Part shown: one piece after another, positions 7,216 through 16,389 of the stretch
Numbering within the stretch: position 1 is the first letter of the stretch
Layout of the letters: every line of letters begins with the position of its first letter
NCBI GenBank assembly: GCA_903821255.1
Contig: CAIJKT010000893.1
Span: 1 to 22,195, forward strand
DNA length: 22,195 bases
DNA from: an uncultured Lentisphaeria bacterium
GTDB taxonomy: Bacteria; Verrucomicrobiota; Lentisphaeria; Victivallales; Victivallaceae
Direction: 5' to 3'
The notes under the pieces: generated by a model
Told to the model about the DNA's origin: nothing
The model's database searches: none
The model's input: the letters and a program-made list of their open reading frames with translations, nothing else
Made by a program: the position numbers and the translations under genes

Positions 7216-9891
7216 GTGAACAGTTCTGAAAAAATCAGGCTTGAAGAGGATTCCAGTCGCGAGAAGAACTGGAAACGCTGGGGGCCGTACCTTTCCGAAA
7301 GACAATGGGGGACCGTCAGGGAGGATTATTCCGCGGACGGTTCCGCCTGGGCTTATTTCCCGCACGATCATGCGCGGAGCCGCGCCTACCGCTGGGGCGA
7401 GGACGGACTGCTCGGCATCTGCGACCGCGAATGCCGGCTCTGTCTGGCCGTGGCGCTCTGGAACGGAAAAGACCCCATCCTGAAGGAACGGCTGTTCGGG
7501 CTGACCAATGACGAAGGCAATCATGGAGAGGATGTGAAGGAGCTCTACGCATATCTCGATTCCACGCCGACCCATTCCTACATGAAGGCTTTATACCGTT
7601 ATCCCCATGCGCGTTTTCCATACGATAAGCTGGTGGAGGAGAACCGGAAAAGAGGCCGGCATGAACCTGAATATGAAATAGCCGACACCGGAGTTTTTGA
7701 CGGCACGCGTTATTTCGACATCGTTGCGGAATATGCCAAAGCCGGCCCCGACGATATCCTCGTCAGGCTCAACATTCATAACCGCAGCACGGAAGCGGCG
7801 GAGATTCATGTCCTGCCGACGCTCTGGTTCCGCAACACCTGGATATGGGGATGCAGCCATGAAGGCTGCACGCTCAAACCTGGAATCGAGGCGGCGGGCG
7901 GGGGCATGGCGCGGGCTTCGCACGAGAGCCTGGGCGATTACGTTTTCAGGACGTCGCCCGGGCCGGGCGGGAAACTGCCGCAACTGATTTTCACCGAGAA
8001 CGAAACGAACACATTGAAGCTTTTCAATTCGGAAACCTATACGCCGTATGTCAAGGACGCATTTCACCGGTACGTCATCGAAGGCGATGTTGACGCAGTG
8101 AATCCGCGCCAGGCCGGAACCCGGATGGCGGCGCATTACAAGCTGAAGCTGAAAGGCGGAGAACGTTACGTCATCCGTCTGCGCCTCTGTGCCGGGCGTG
8201 AATGCGATGCCCCGTCCGGCGCTGATTTCGACAGAATTTTCGCAGACAGGATTGCGGAGGCGGATGAGTTTTTCGAGTCAATTTATCCCGCCGAAATGAC
8301 GGTGTGCCAGAAGGGGCTGTTCAGGCATTCCACCGCCGGGCTGCTGTGGAGCAAGCAGTTCTACCACATTGTCGTCGAGGACTGGCTGAAGGGTGATCTG
8401 GCGATGCCGCCTCCGCCTGCCGGGCGCGAACTGGTGCGCAACCGCGACTGGAAACATATGTTCTGCCGGGATGTGCTTTCAATGCCGGATAAATGGGAAT
8501 ATCCGTGGTTTGCCGCGTGGGACATGGCATTCCACATGCTGCCGATGGTCAAGGTTGATCCGGAGCTTGCCAAACGGCAGATGATACTGTTTCTGCGCGA
8601 ATGGTATCAGAGTCCGAACGGGCAGATTCCGGCTTATGAATACAATTTTGATGACGTCAACCCGCCAGTCCATGCCTGGGCCTGCTGGCGGATATATAAG
8701 ATGTCCGGCGGAGCTTCCGGGCGCGACCGGGCTTTCCTGGCGTCCGCTTTCCAGAAGCTGCTGATGAATTTCACCTGGTGGGTGAACCGGAAAGACGCCA
8801 GCGGCAAGCATATTTTCTCCGGCGGCTTCCTCGGGCTCGACAATATCGGGGTTTTCGACAGGTCGAAACCGCTGCCCGGCGGCGGCCACATTGAGCAGGC
8901 CGACGCCACAGCCTGGATGGCTTTCTACGCCGGGACAATGTTCTCAATGGCGCTGGAACTGGCACAGTATGATCCGGTCTACGAGGATATGGCTTCCAAA
9001 TTCTTCGAACATTTCATTGCAATCGCCGACGCCATGAACAATCTCGGCGGCACCGGGCTGTGGGACGAAACGGACGGCTTCTACTACGATCAGCTCTGCT
9101 GTCACGGCCGCACCATCCCGCTGAGGGTCAAGTCGCTGGTCGGCCTGATCCCGCTGATCGCCGTCGAGGTCATAAACTGCGCCGTACTTGAAAAACTTCC
9201 CGGATTCCGGAAGCGGATGCTCTGGTTCCTGAAAAACCGGAAGGATCTGGCCGGGCAGATTTCCTTCATGTGCGGCAGCCGGGAGGATGGAAAGCCGGGC
9301 GAACACATGCTGCTGGCGATACCGTCCAGACGGAAGCTGGAACGGGTGCTTGCCCGGATGTTCGACGAAGCGGAGTTCCTGTCGCCGTATGGAATACGTT
9401 CGCTTTCGCGCGACCATCTGGAGCATCCTTATGTTTTTAATGAAGGCTCATTGCATTATAATGTATCGTATCTGCCCGGAGAATCCGACAGCCGTCTTTT
9501 CGGCGGAAATTCAAACTGGCGCGGCCCGATATGGTTCCCGTTGAACTACCTGATCGCGGAGGCCCTGGAAAGGTATCACCATTTCTTCGGAAATGACTTC
9601 AAGGTTGAATATCCGGGCGGTTCCGGCAGGAAACTTTCTCTCGGAGAAATCGCCGCCGATCTGCATGAGAGAATGACGAAACTTTTTATTCCGGACAAAA
9701 CCGGAAAATGTCCGTATAACTGTGTCGACCCGCATTTTGAACATGACCCGTTCTGGAGAGATATCGTCTGTTTCCATGAATATTTTGACGGCGATACCGG
9801 ACGCGGACTCGGGGCTTCGCACCAGACCGGATGGACTGCGCTGGTGGCATGTTCGCTTGCGCATCTGGCAAAGAACAGGAAGATTCAATAA
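7216..9891 (+). CDS. GH63/MGH1-like glucosidase
   Basis: An 891-residue protein of the long 'glucosidase' family with an MGH1-like (alpha/alpha)6 catalytic domain, related to GH63 enzymes. The N-terminal half (about 1-340) looks like a beta-rich domain with conserved WGPYLSERQWGTVREDYS and WAYFPHDHARSRAYRWGEDG segments. The catalytic toroid runs from about 370 to the end. By analogy to GH63 members, Asp542 in GGFLGLDNI is the candidate general acid and Glu855 in FHEYFDGDTG the candidate base; WDMAF (Asp436) and GPIWFPLNY are further family landmarks. There is no signal peptide, so it is cytoplasmic. Translation begins at GTG 7216, preceded by AGAGAGG at 7202-7208 with ideal spacing. The substrate is probably an alpha-glucoside or similar, but is not determined by sequence. 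Confidence 0.9.
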   Translation: MNSSEKIRLEEDSSREKNWKRWGPYLSERQWGTVREDYSADGSAWAYFPHDHARSRAYRWGEDGLLGICDRECRLCLAVALWNGKDPILKERLFGLTNDEGNHGEDVKELYAYLDSTPTHSYMKALYRYPHARFPYDKLVEENRKRGRHEPEYEIADTGVFDGTRYFDIVAEYAKAGPDDILVRLNIHNRSTEAAEIHVLPTLWFRNTWIWGCSHEGCTLKPGIEAAGGGMARASHESLGDYVFRTSPGPGGKLPQLIFTENETNTLKLFNSETYTPYVKDAFHRYVIEGDVDAVNPRQAGTRMAAHYKLKLKGGERYVIRLRLCAGRECDAPSGADFDRIFADRIAEADEFFESIYPAEMTVCQKGLFRHSTAGLLWSKQFYHIVVEDWLKGDLAMPPPPAGRELVRNRDWKHMFCRDVLSMPDKWEYPWFAAWDMAFHMLPMVKVDPELAKRQMILFLREWYQSPNGQIPAYEYNFDDVNPPVHAWACWRIYKMSGGASGRDRAFLASAFQKLLMNFTWWVNRKDASGKHIFSGGFLGLDNIGVFDRSKPLPGGGHIEQADATAWMAFYAGTMFSMALELAQYDPVYEDMASKFFEHFIAIADAMNNLGGTGLWDETDGFYYDQLCCHGRTIPLRVKSLVGLIPLIAVEVINCAVLEKLPGFRKRMLWFLKNRKDLAGQISFMCGSREDGKPGEHMLLAIPSRRKLERVLARMFDEAEFLSPYGIRSLSRDHLEHPYVFNEGSLHYNVSYLPGESDSRLFGGNSNWRGPIWFPLNYLIAEALERYHHFFGNDFKVEYPGGSGRKLSLGEIAADLHERMTKLFIPDKTGKCPYNCVDPHFEHDPFWRDIVCFHEYFDGDTGRGLGASHQTGWTALVACSLAHLAKNRKIQ

Positions 9892-9923
9892 ACAAGGCAA
9901 CTTTGATATTTACAGCAGGACGG

Positions 9924-10712
9924 CTATTCAAACATCTTTTTCACGTCATACATGGCTTGATAACTTATATCGAGGTTGATCAACCCTTTTCTGGGGCTGT
10001 CTAAATCAAGCGTGATATAAATTACCAAAGCTATCAGTAAACAAAAACCTATGACGATTGTTTTATTCAGATAATTCTCCTCAGTGGATAAATATCCGAT
10101 ATAAAAGACGCTGATCAGGGAAATTATCAATAGAAAGTAAACAATGGAATTGGGAACCGTTTCCTGTCTGCTGATATTTCTGGAAGTGGCAATATCAAAC
10201 ATTGAATTGAGCGCGGGGACCATTTGCATGGATTGAAGATACATGTCTTTATTAGCAGAAAAGGCGGTTACTCTTTTCCACAGCATTTTGGCATAAGCAT
10301 CGGTTTTGTCCAGTGATGATTTTATCTGTACATTGTCGTGGCCTGCCTCGTAGAACTCCAGTCTTGCGGCTAAATATTCTTTAAAATAATTTCTTAACTC
10401 TGTTCTGACCGGATCAGGATACAAGTCGGCGCGGAGAATTGCCGTTCCGATGCAATTAGCCTCTTCCACAACGAGTTTCCGCCTGTCATCAAATCTGTTG
10501 CCGCTCAATCCGAAAGTGAAAGCCAGCAGAAAACCGAACAGCGCCAGTATTGACGCGATTACGGTTGACTTAAGCGGATTTTTGCCTTTGGCGATATTAC
10601 TGTCGAATTTCTTTGATAAGTATCTGCCCAAATATAATGCGGCGACCATGCCGATAAACAGTAATGATGCGATAACCGCAGGATCTGTTTGAAAAATAAC
10701 TGATTCGCTCAT
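9924..10712 (-). CDS. DUF4239 (bestrophin-like) membrane protein
   Basis: A 262-residue integral membrane protein. Hydrophobic segments lie near residues 11-31, 50-70, 188-208 and 217-236, with a long soluble helical region between the second and third. The segment ALFGFLLAFTFGLSGNRFDDRR, followed by EEANCIGTAILRADLYP, is the signature of DUF4239/bestrophin-like proteins: a hydrophobic segment, an Arg-rich turn, then an Asn/Gly-Thr helix with a conserved Arg-Asp. The family has no firmly established activity; an ion-channel role is suggested only by distant bestrophin resemblance. On the minus strand GGGAG lies about 9 bases before the ATG. The gene is convergent with the GH63 gene (32-base gap) and divergent from the FGE-like gene. 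Base composition is A+T-richer than the flanking enzyme genes. Confidence 0.85.
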   Translation of the reverse strand: MSESVIFQTDPAVIASLLFIGMVAALYLGRYLSKKFDSNIAKGKNPLKSTVIASILALFGFLLAFTFGLSGNRFDDRRKLVVEEANCIGTAILRADLYPDPVRTELRNYFKEYLAARLEFYEAGHDNVQIKSSLDKTDAYAKMLWKRVTAFSANKDMYLQSMQMVPALNSMFDIATSRNISRQETVPNSIVYFLLIISLISVFYIGYLSTEENYLNKTIVIGFCLLIALVIYITLDLDSPRKGLINLDISYQAMYDVKKMFE

Positions 10713-11002
10713 AGTTCATTACTCCCTGACTTTTGACTATAGTTTAATGCCATATTATCCGATGTGCAAGCTTTTGCATGAAAATTAATTTGTCAAGCGG
10801 AGGCAGTCTTTCAAAATCTGAAATTCGTTTTTCTTGAATTCTTCTTGAAAAATTATTGATAAAAATTAAATTGATACATGGTTTAGAGAATATTTGCGAA
10901 TATAATATATACTGTTGCGGAGAAGTATGCGCGATTACCCGCTTAATCGTAAAACCGGAATTGCAGACTGTATTTAAATGAAATGAAACAGCGAGGCAGA
11001 AT
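10713..11002. other. A+T-rich divergent intergenic region
   Basis: These 290 bases separate the divergent DUF4239 and FGE-like genes and should hold both promoters. The plus-strand side has overlapping -10-like hexamers TATAAT (10901-10906) and TATACT (10908-10913) without a convincing -35. An imperfect dyad lies at 10828-10852. No gene, tRNA or terminator is recognisable. Confidence 0.5.
10828..10852. promoter_or_regulatory. Imperfect dyad with repeated TTCTTGAA boxes
   Basis: TTTTTC (10828-10833) mirrors GAAAAA (10847-10852), and an inner GAA/TTC pair (10836-10838 with 10842-10844) continues the symmetry. Viewed as direct repeats, TTCTTGAA occurs at 10831-10838 and 10842-10849, 11 bases apart, about one helical turn. 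It sits between divergent genes, where a shared operator would be expected. The binding protein is unknown. Confidence 0.3.
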
Positions 11003-11896
11003 GTGAACAGAAGCATCAACAACGTGGTGAAGGTTATCATTCAGCCCAATACCTGGATGCCGTCATTTTTTACTTTTATTTTTCTGATATCTTTTACTTT
11101 ACTGGAACTATACGGAGCAAATCTTTCCGGAAACCCTTCTAAAGAACATGTCTGGACGATCCCCGGCATAAACATGAAAATGGTTTATGTCGAGCCGGGA
11201 ACTTTCATGATGGGCAGTCCCGGCGAAAAGGACAGTGATGAAGACGAGACGTTTCATAAAGTAACTGTAACCCGCGGTTACTGGATTGGCGTTTATGAAG
11301 TGAGGCAGCGGGAATATCAGGCCGTCATGAACGAAAATCCGAGCAACTTCAAGGGCGATGATTTTCCGGTTGAATCCGTCAACTGGCATGACGCCGTCAA
11401 GTTCTGTGATAAACTGAATAAACTGTATGCCGCCAGCCTGCCGCCGGGGTATGTTTACCGTCTGCCGACGGAGGCTGAATGGGAATATGCCGCCCGTGGC
11501 GGCAAAAAAAGTGGCGGGTTCAGATACAGCGGCGGTGACGATCTGTCTGTTGTCGGCTGGTATGACGGCAACTCAGGCGACACTGCACATGAAACCGGGA
11601 CGAAATTACCGAATGAGCTGGGCATTTACGACATGAGCGGGAATGTGTCGGAGTGGTGTCACGACTGGTATGAGAAATACAGCGGCGCCGACCAGCAGGA
11701 CCCGTCGGGCGCGGAAGAAAATAGTGCATACCGGATACACCGCGGCGGCGCATGGGACAGCAAGTCCAGGAACTGCCGTCTTGCGGACCGTGATTTTTAT
11801 CTGCCCGGAAGCCCGAACATAGATATCGGTTTCCGGGTGGTACTGGCTCCGCCGGTCAGCAAAAATATCCGGCGTTCTTCAAATGGGAAACCGTAG
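11003..11896 (+). CDS. FGE/SUMF1-fold (formylglycine-generating enzyme-like) protein, membrane anchored, lacking catalytic cysteines
   Basis: A 297-residue protein with an N-terminal hydrophobic segment at about 20-38 (signal anchor or signal peptide) and a C-type-lectin-like FGE-sulfatase domain from about 58 to 285. Landmarks are MVYVEPGTFMMGSPG, FPVESVNWHDAVKFC, RLPTEAEWEYAARGG (153-167), YDMSGNVSEWCHDWY, HRGGAWDSKSRNCR and DIGFRV. The paired copper-binding cysteines of true formylglycine-generating enzymes, spaced C-x4-C after the RGG strand, are absent: here RGGAWDSKSRNC has only one cysteine. It is therefore unlikely to activate sulfatases and more likely a binding or structural member of the family. 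The start is GTG 11003 with GAGG at 10993-10996; an in-frame ATG at codon 19 is an alternative. It is probably exported to the periplasm. Confidence 0.88.
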   Translation: MNRSINNVVKVIIQPNTWMPSFFTFIFLISFTLLELYGANLSGNPSKEHVWTIPGINMKMVYVEPGTFMMGSPGEKDSDEDETFHKVTVTRGYWIGVYEVRQREYQAVMNENPSNFKGDDFPVESVNWHDAVKFCDKLNKLYAASLPPGYVYRLPTEAEWEYAARGGKKSGGFRYSGGDDLSVVGWYDGNSGDTAHETGTKLPNELGIYDMSGNVSEWCHDWYEKYSGADQQDPSGAEENSAYRIHRGGAWDSKSRNCRLADRDFYLPGSPNIDIGFRVVLAPPVSKNIRRSSNGKP

Positions 11897-11904
11897 GAGA
11901 GCGT

Positions 11905-11934
11905 TTGTTTTTATGATATCGGCGTCGCTATAAT
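11905..11934 (+). promoter_or_regulatory. Candidate sigma70 promoter for the HAE1 RND unit
   Basis: TTGTTT (11905-11910) and a consensus TATAAT (11929-11934) are separated by 18 bases. Transcription would begin near 11941, giving a leader of about 35 bases before the adaptor ATG at 11976. It lies directly after the FGE-like stop codon, separating the efflux genes from it transcriptionally. Confidence 0.5.
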
Positions 11935-11975
11935 GGATTCAACCTGTTTTTTCGGTTTTTCAGGGAAATTGTAAA

Positions 11976-13205
11976 ATGTATGATTCATTAAAAATGTTTT
12001 CCGGAAGAATAAATGGATGCAGAAATATGCGGGTCATATTTATCCGCCTGATTGGTTTGGGCTTGTTCTTTATCTGTTCGTGCGGCAGAGAAAAGCCGGT
12101 TCAGCCGTCGCCGCCGGTGGTTGAAGTTGCGCCGGCTGTCCGGAAAGATGTGTATATGCCGAAAGAATGGGTCGGGATTACTTACGGCGTGGTTGATGCG
12201 GTTATCCGGGCGCAGGTGACCGGCTATCTCATCAGTCAAAATTACAAAGACGGGGATTTTGTCAAAAAAGATCAGGTTCTGTTTGAGATCGATCCGCGTC
12301 CTTTTCAGGCTGTAGTGAACCAGGCGAAAGCGGAACTTGGACGGACGGAGGCGTTGTACATGAATGCCAAAGTCAATTATGACCGGCTCCGGCCTCTTGC
12401 CGCTCAGAACGTGGTGAGCAAAAGCGATCTGGACAATGCCATTGGCCTTGAACGGTCCACCAAAAGTGCCGTCATCTCGGCTAAAGCGGCGGTGGCAAAA
12501 GCGGAACTCGACCTGAGTTTTACCAGAATTCTGTCTCCTGTTACCGGCATTGCCGGGTTTGCTCTGAACCAGGTCGGCGATCTGGTCGGTCCCGCGCAGT
12601 CCGGCCAGTTGACGACGGTTTCAGAAATCAACCCGATCAGGATGTACATCAATCTCAGCGAACAGGATTATTTCTATTACATAAAACGGCTCCGTCCGGC
12701 GGATGAAGTAAACAAGGACAGTGAAAAGCTGGAAAGCGAATTAATCCTGAGCAACGGCGAGATATATCCGTACAAAGGAAAGTTTTATGCGATTGACCGT
12801 CAGATTGATTTGAAGACGGGAACAGTGCAACTGGCCCTGGAATTTCCCAATCCAGACAATCTGCTTCGTCCGGGGATGTTCGCCAGAGCCCGCATCACGG
12901 AAATAATCATGGGGGCAATAGTAATTCCGCAGGAAGCGGTGACTGAACTTCAGGGCAGTTCCCAGGTGGCCGTGGTCAGGACTGACAACAGGGTGGAAAT
13001 CAGGACAGTCAAGGCTGGAGAGCGTGTTGGCAGCCTCCGGGTGATCAGTGAGGGGCTGAGCCCCGGGGAACGGGTGGTAGTGGAAGGGACACAGAAAGTT
13101 AAGCAGGGAACGCTTGTCGCTTCAAAGCCATTTACCGATAATTCTCCGGGTTCTGGAAAAATCCAGCAGCAAACTGACCCCGGTCCGACGTCAGGGGGGA
13201 GGTAG
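11976..13205 (+). CDS. RND efflux periplasmic adaptor (membrane fusion protein, AcrA-like)
   Basis: A 409-residue adaptor that would join an inner-membrane RND pump to an outer-membrane channel. A basic, hydrophobic N-terminus ends in LFFICSCG, a plausible though imperfect lipobox with Cys36 (or Cys34) as lipidation site. A lipoyl/hairpin domain follows: AQVTGYLISQNYKDGDFVKKDQVLFEIDPRPF, then a coiled-coil hairpin (about 100-165) and 'FTRILSPVTGIAG'. The beta-barrel and membrane-proximal domains contain 'LRPGMFARARI'. AGGGA at 11962-11966 precedes the ATG; an ATG at codon 18 (12027) would give a more typical signal peptide but has no clear ribosome-binding site. The stop codon lies 6 bases before the pump gene, so the two are certainly coupled. 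The exported substrate is unknown. Confidence 0.93.
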   Translation: MYDSLKMFSGRINGCRNMRVIFIRLIGLGLFFICSCGREKPVQPSPPVVEVAPAVRKDVYMPKEWVGITYGVVDAVIRAQVTGYLISQNYKDGDFVKKDQVLFEIDPRPFQAVVNQAKAELGRTEALYMNAKVNYDRLRPLAAQNVVSKSDLDNAIGLERSTKSAVISAKAAVAKAELDLSFTRILSPVTGIAGFALNQVGDLVGPAQSGQLTTVSEINPIRMYINLSEQDYFYYIKRLRPADEVNKDSEKLESELILSNGEIYPYKGKFYAIDRQIDLKTGTVQLALEFPNPDNLLRPGMFARARITEIIMGAIVIPQEAVTELQGSSQVAVVRTDNRVEIRTVKAGERVGSLRVISEGLSPGERVVVEGTQKVKQGTLVASKPFTDNSPGSGKIQQQTDPGPTSGGR

Positions 13206-13211
13206 ACCTCG

Positions 13212-16200
13212 ATGTATCGCTTTTTCATAAACCGTCCTATTGTCGCCATTGTGACTGCAATCATTATTTCTATTGTCGGCCTGATCACAATGATCAAACT
13301 GCCGGTGGCACAGTATCCCGACATAGTTCCCCCGGAGGTATTATTGCAAACCACTTATGTTGGAGGCGATGCGGCATCAATCGAAGAGGCGGTCGCCACT
13401 CCGATCGAACAGCAGATGAGCGGCGTGGACGATATGAACTATATGTATTCGCTCAATTCCAACAACGGCTTGATGCGCATGTTTGTGAACTTCGACGTAA
13501 AAACCGATCCGAACGTCGATCTCATGCTGGCTTACCTGCGTCTGGCTCAAGCGCAATTCCAGCTCCCGCAGGCGGTGCAGAACTACGGAGTCAACATTTA
13601 TAAATCCCGGACTGCTCCGCTTATCTATTTTGCGCTGTATTCGCCCAAAGGAACTTACGATGCCGCATTTCTGGCGAATTACGCCTATATCCATTTGAAC
13701 GATCCGCTGACCCAATCGAAGGGGATTGCCAGCGCGGCCATCTATGGTGCCGGACAATATGCAGTCCGCTGCTGGGTGCGCCCGGATGTACTGGCCAAAC
13801 TTTCCATTACGATTCCGGAAATTGTCGACGCGCTTCAGAAACAGAATACCGTGAACCCGGCGGGGCAGGTTGGCGGAGAACCCATTGCGCCCGGCCAGAA
13901 GTTTACTTATACAATCCGGGTGCAGGGGAGGCTGGTAAGTCCGGAAGAGTTCGGACAGATCGTTCTGCGCGCCAATCCTGACGGTTCGCTGGTTCGACTC
14001 AAAGATGTTGCGCGTATTGAACTGGGAGTACAGGATTACAACATCCAGGGCCGGTTCAACGGCAAGCCGTCGGCGATCATTGCGCTTCTCCAGCTTCCCG
14101 GCAGCAACGATCTGGAAGCTGCCGAAGGCGCCAGAAAAGTAATGGCCCGACTGAAAGAATCCTTTCCGCCCGACCTGGATTACGCGGTTGCGCTGGACAC
14201 CACCCTTCCGATCACGGAAGGAATCAGGGAAATTGCCAAAACTTTTGCCATTGCAATCGCCCTGGTGGCGTTAGTGGTGTTCGTTTTCCTTCAGGGATGG
14301 CGGGCCACGGTCATCCCCATTGTGGTGGTGCCGGTTTCACTGCTCGGCACTTTCATCTTCTTTCCATTCCTGGGCTTTTCAGTGAACCCGGTGGCGCTGA
14401 TGGGCATGGTGGTGGCAATCGGGCTGGTGGTGGACGACGCCATGATTGTGGTTGAGGCGGTGGAACGCCACATTGAAGAGGGTTTGTCTCCGAAAGAATC
14501 GGCTCTGAAAGCGATGTCGGAGGTCTCCGGACCGGTCATTGCCATCGCCATTATCCTGGCATCCGTCTTCTTTCCCACCGTGTTTCTTCCCGGCATCACC
14601 GGCCGGCTCTATCAGCAGTTTGCCGTCACCATCGGGATATCCGTGCTTATTTCCGCCTTCAACGCGTTGACCCTTTCTCCGGCTCTTTGCGCGATCCTGC
14701 TGCGTCCGAGACAGGAGAAACACGGGCTGCCGGGACGTTTTTACGGCTGGTTCAACCGGGTATTCGCGCACACTTCCGATGCTTATGTCGGCATGTCCGG
14801 TTTTATCATCCGGAAATCGGTGATCGGTTTTGTAATTCTGGCCGTCATAACGGCGGGCATGATTTCTTTGGGGAAGAAAATACCGGAAGGTTTTCTGCCG
14901 GAGGAAGACCAGGGCTACCTGTACGCCGTGATTCAACTGCCTGACGGGGCCTCGCTGCAGCGCACTGTGGCGGCCGGCCGCGCGGCGGAGGAGATCATTT
15001 TAAAAACTCCCGGGGTCAAATCCTGCATCGGAGTCAGCGGATTCAGCCTTTTGAGCTATGTGCGCAATACTTTCAGCGGTTTCTTTTTTATCACGCTTAA
15101 ACCGTGGTCGGAAAGGAGAAGTCCGGACCTGAGGGCTTCCGCCATCATAACCCGTCTTAATAACGAGCTTAACAAGCTGCCGCAGGGGCAGGCCATCTGT
15201 TTTTCCCCGCCGGCCATCCAGGGCGTCGGCACCGCCGGCGGCGTGACATTCATTCTTGAAGACCAGAGTGACAAAGGCATGGCATTTCTGGCGGAGAATA
15301 CCGGTAAATTCATTGCCGCCGCCAGGAAACGCCCGGAGCTGAAGCATGTCAGCACCACGCTTCTGCCAAGTGTTCCGCAATATTTTATCAAAGTGGATCG
15401 CGCCAAAGTTATGACCAGAGGACTGGACATCGGCGAGGTGTATACCACGCTCCAGGCATTCATGGGTGGTCTCTTTGTCAACTATTTCAACCGTTTCGGG
15501 AGGCAGTGGCAGGTATATGTGGAGGCGGAAGGGGACTACCGCAAAGACGTGAAACTGCTGGATCAATTTTATGTTAGAAATTCTTTCGGCAATCCGGTGC
15601 CGCTTTCGGCGGTTACGCAGATTGAACAGCGCACAGGGCCGGAATTTACCATGCGCTACAATCTGTTCCGTTCCAGCCAGATCAATGCGACTGCCGCGCC
15701 CGGATACAATTCCGCACAGGCGATGAAAGCCATGGAGGAGGTATTCGCCGAAACCATGCAGCCGGGAATGGGCTACAATTATGTGGGTATGTCCTTTCAG
15801 GAAAAACTTGCGCGGCAAGGGGTGACCCCCGCGGCGATTTACGCATTTTCCGTACTCTTCGTTTTTCTGATCCTGGCTGCACTTTACGAGAGCTGGTCGC
15901 TGCCGTTCAGCGTACTGCTTGGCACGCCCGTTGCGGTAGCGGGTGCATTTGCGGCGCTCATGCTCTTCCGAATGGATTTTAACATCTATGCGCAAATCGG
16001 GCTCACTGTGATCATCGGACTTTCAATCAAGAATGCCATCCTGATTGTTGCATTCGCCAAGAATGAATATGAGAATGGAAAACCTTTGACCGATGCCGCG
16101 CTTTCAGGCGCACGCCTCAGACTGCGGCCGATCCTGATGACCTCCTTTGCATTTATCCTCGGCTGCATACCGCTGGCGCTGGCCGGCGGTTCCGGCTCCA

Positions 16201-16316
16201 TTGCCAGACAGGTGATGGGTACCGGCGTCATCGGCGGAATGCTTGCAGCCACCTGTATCGCCATTTTCTTTATTCCGATGATGTTCTGTGCCATCTGGGG
16301 AATACGCAAAGGGTGA
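13212..16316 (+). CDS. HAE1-type RND efflux pump (AcrB-like inner-membrane transporter)
   Basis: A 1034-residue proton-driven pump, close to the AcrB length of about 1050. It begins with MYRFFINRPIVAIV, typical of the HAE1 family. The proton-relay pair in the fourth membrane helix is Asp408-Asp409 in IGLVVDDAMIVVEAVERH, and Lys940 in the tenth helix (GLSIKNAILIVAFAKN) is conserved, so the pump should be functional. Two large periplasmic loops (about 35-335 and 560-870) form the porter domain. A strong GGGGGAGG (13195-13202) overlaps the end of the adaptor gene and lies 9 bases before the ATG. Typical substrates are lipophilic drugs, dyes or detergents; specificity cannot be inferred. No outer-membrane channel follows in the unit, and no TetR-type regulator precedes it. 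Confidence 0.95.
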   Translation: MYRFFINRPIVAIVTAIIISIVGLITMIKLPVAQYPDIVPPEVLLQTTYVGGDAASIEEAVATPIEQQMSGVDDMNYMYSLNSNNGLMRMFVNFDVKTDPNVDLMLAYLRLAQAQFQLPQAVQNYGVNIYKSRTAPLIYFALYSPKGTYDAAFLANYAYIHLNDPLTQSKGIASAAIYGAGQYAVRCWVRPDVLAKLSITIPEIVDALQKQNTVNPAGQVGGEPIAPGQKFTYTIRVQGRLVSPEEFGQIVLRANPDGSLVRLKDVARIELGVQDYNIQGRFNGKPSAIIALLQLPGSNDLEAAEGARKVMARLKESFPPDLDYAVALDTTLPITEGIREIAKTFAIAIALVALVVFVFLQGWRATVIPIVVVPVSLLGTFIFFPFLGFSVNPVALMGMVVAIGLVVDDAMIVVEAVERHIEEGLSPKESALKAMSEVSGPVIAIAIILASVFFPTVFLPGITGRLYQQFAVTIGISVLISAFNALTLSPALCAILLRPRQEKHGLPGRFYGWFNRVFAHTSDAYVGMSGFIIRKSVIGFVILAVITAGMISLGKKIPEGFLPEEDQGYLYAVIQLPDGASLQRTVAAGRAAEEIILKTPGVKSCIGVSGFSLLSYVRNTFSGFFFITLKPWSERRSPDLRASAIITRLNNELNKLPQGQAICFSPPAIQGVGTAGGVTFILEDQSDKGMAFLAENTGKFIAAARKRPELKHVSTTLLPSVPQYFIKVDRAKVMTRGLDIGEVYTTLQAFMGGLFVNYFNRFGRQWQVYVEAEGDYRKDVKLLDQFYVRNSFGNPVPLSAVTQIEQRTGPEFTMRYNLFRSSQINATAAPGYNSAQAMKAMEEVFAETMQPGMGYNYVGMSFQEKLARQGVTPAAIYAFSVLFVFLILAALYESWSLPFSVLLGTPVAVAGAFAALMLFRMDFNIYAQIGLTVIIGLSIKNAILIVAFAKNEYENGKPLTDAALSGARLRLRPILMTSFAFILGCIPLALAGGSGSIARQVMGTGVIGGMLAATCIAIFFIPMMFCAIWGIRKG

Positions 16317-16389
16317 AAGCATTTTTCAGCTAAAAATATAAATAAATTGGAACCTTTGTATAAAAACCATGTCAATCAGTATAAAGGGA

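Noticed and set aside
9892..9923. Possible bidirectional terminator between convergent genes
   Set aside because: The 32-base gap has no G+C-rich stem or T-run.
11940..11962. AACC...GGTT with T-runs as an intrinsic terminator after the FGE-like gene
   Set aside because: Only a 4-base stem, and it lies downstream of a good promoter for the next genes.
15000..15995. 331-codon minus-strand frame inside the HAE1 pump gene
   Set aside because: Antisense shadow of a well-supported RND gene; composition is Arg/His-rich and shows no domain.
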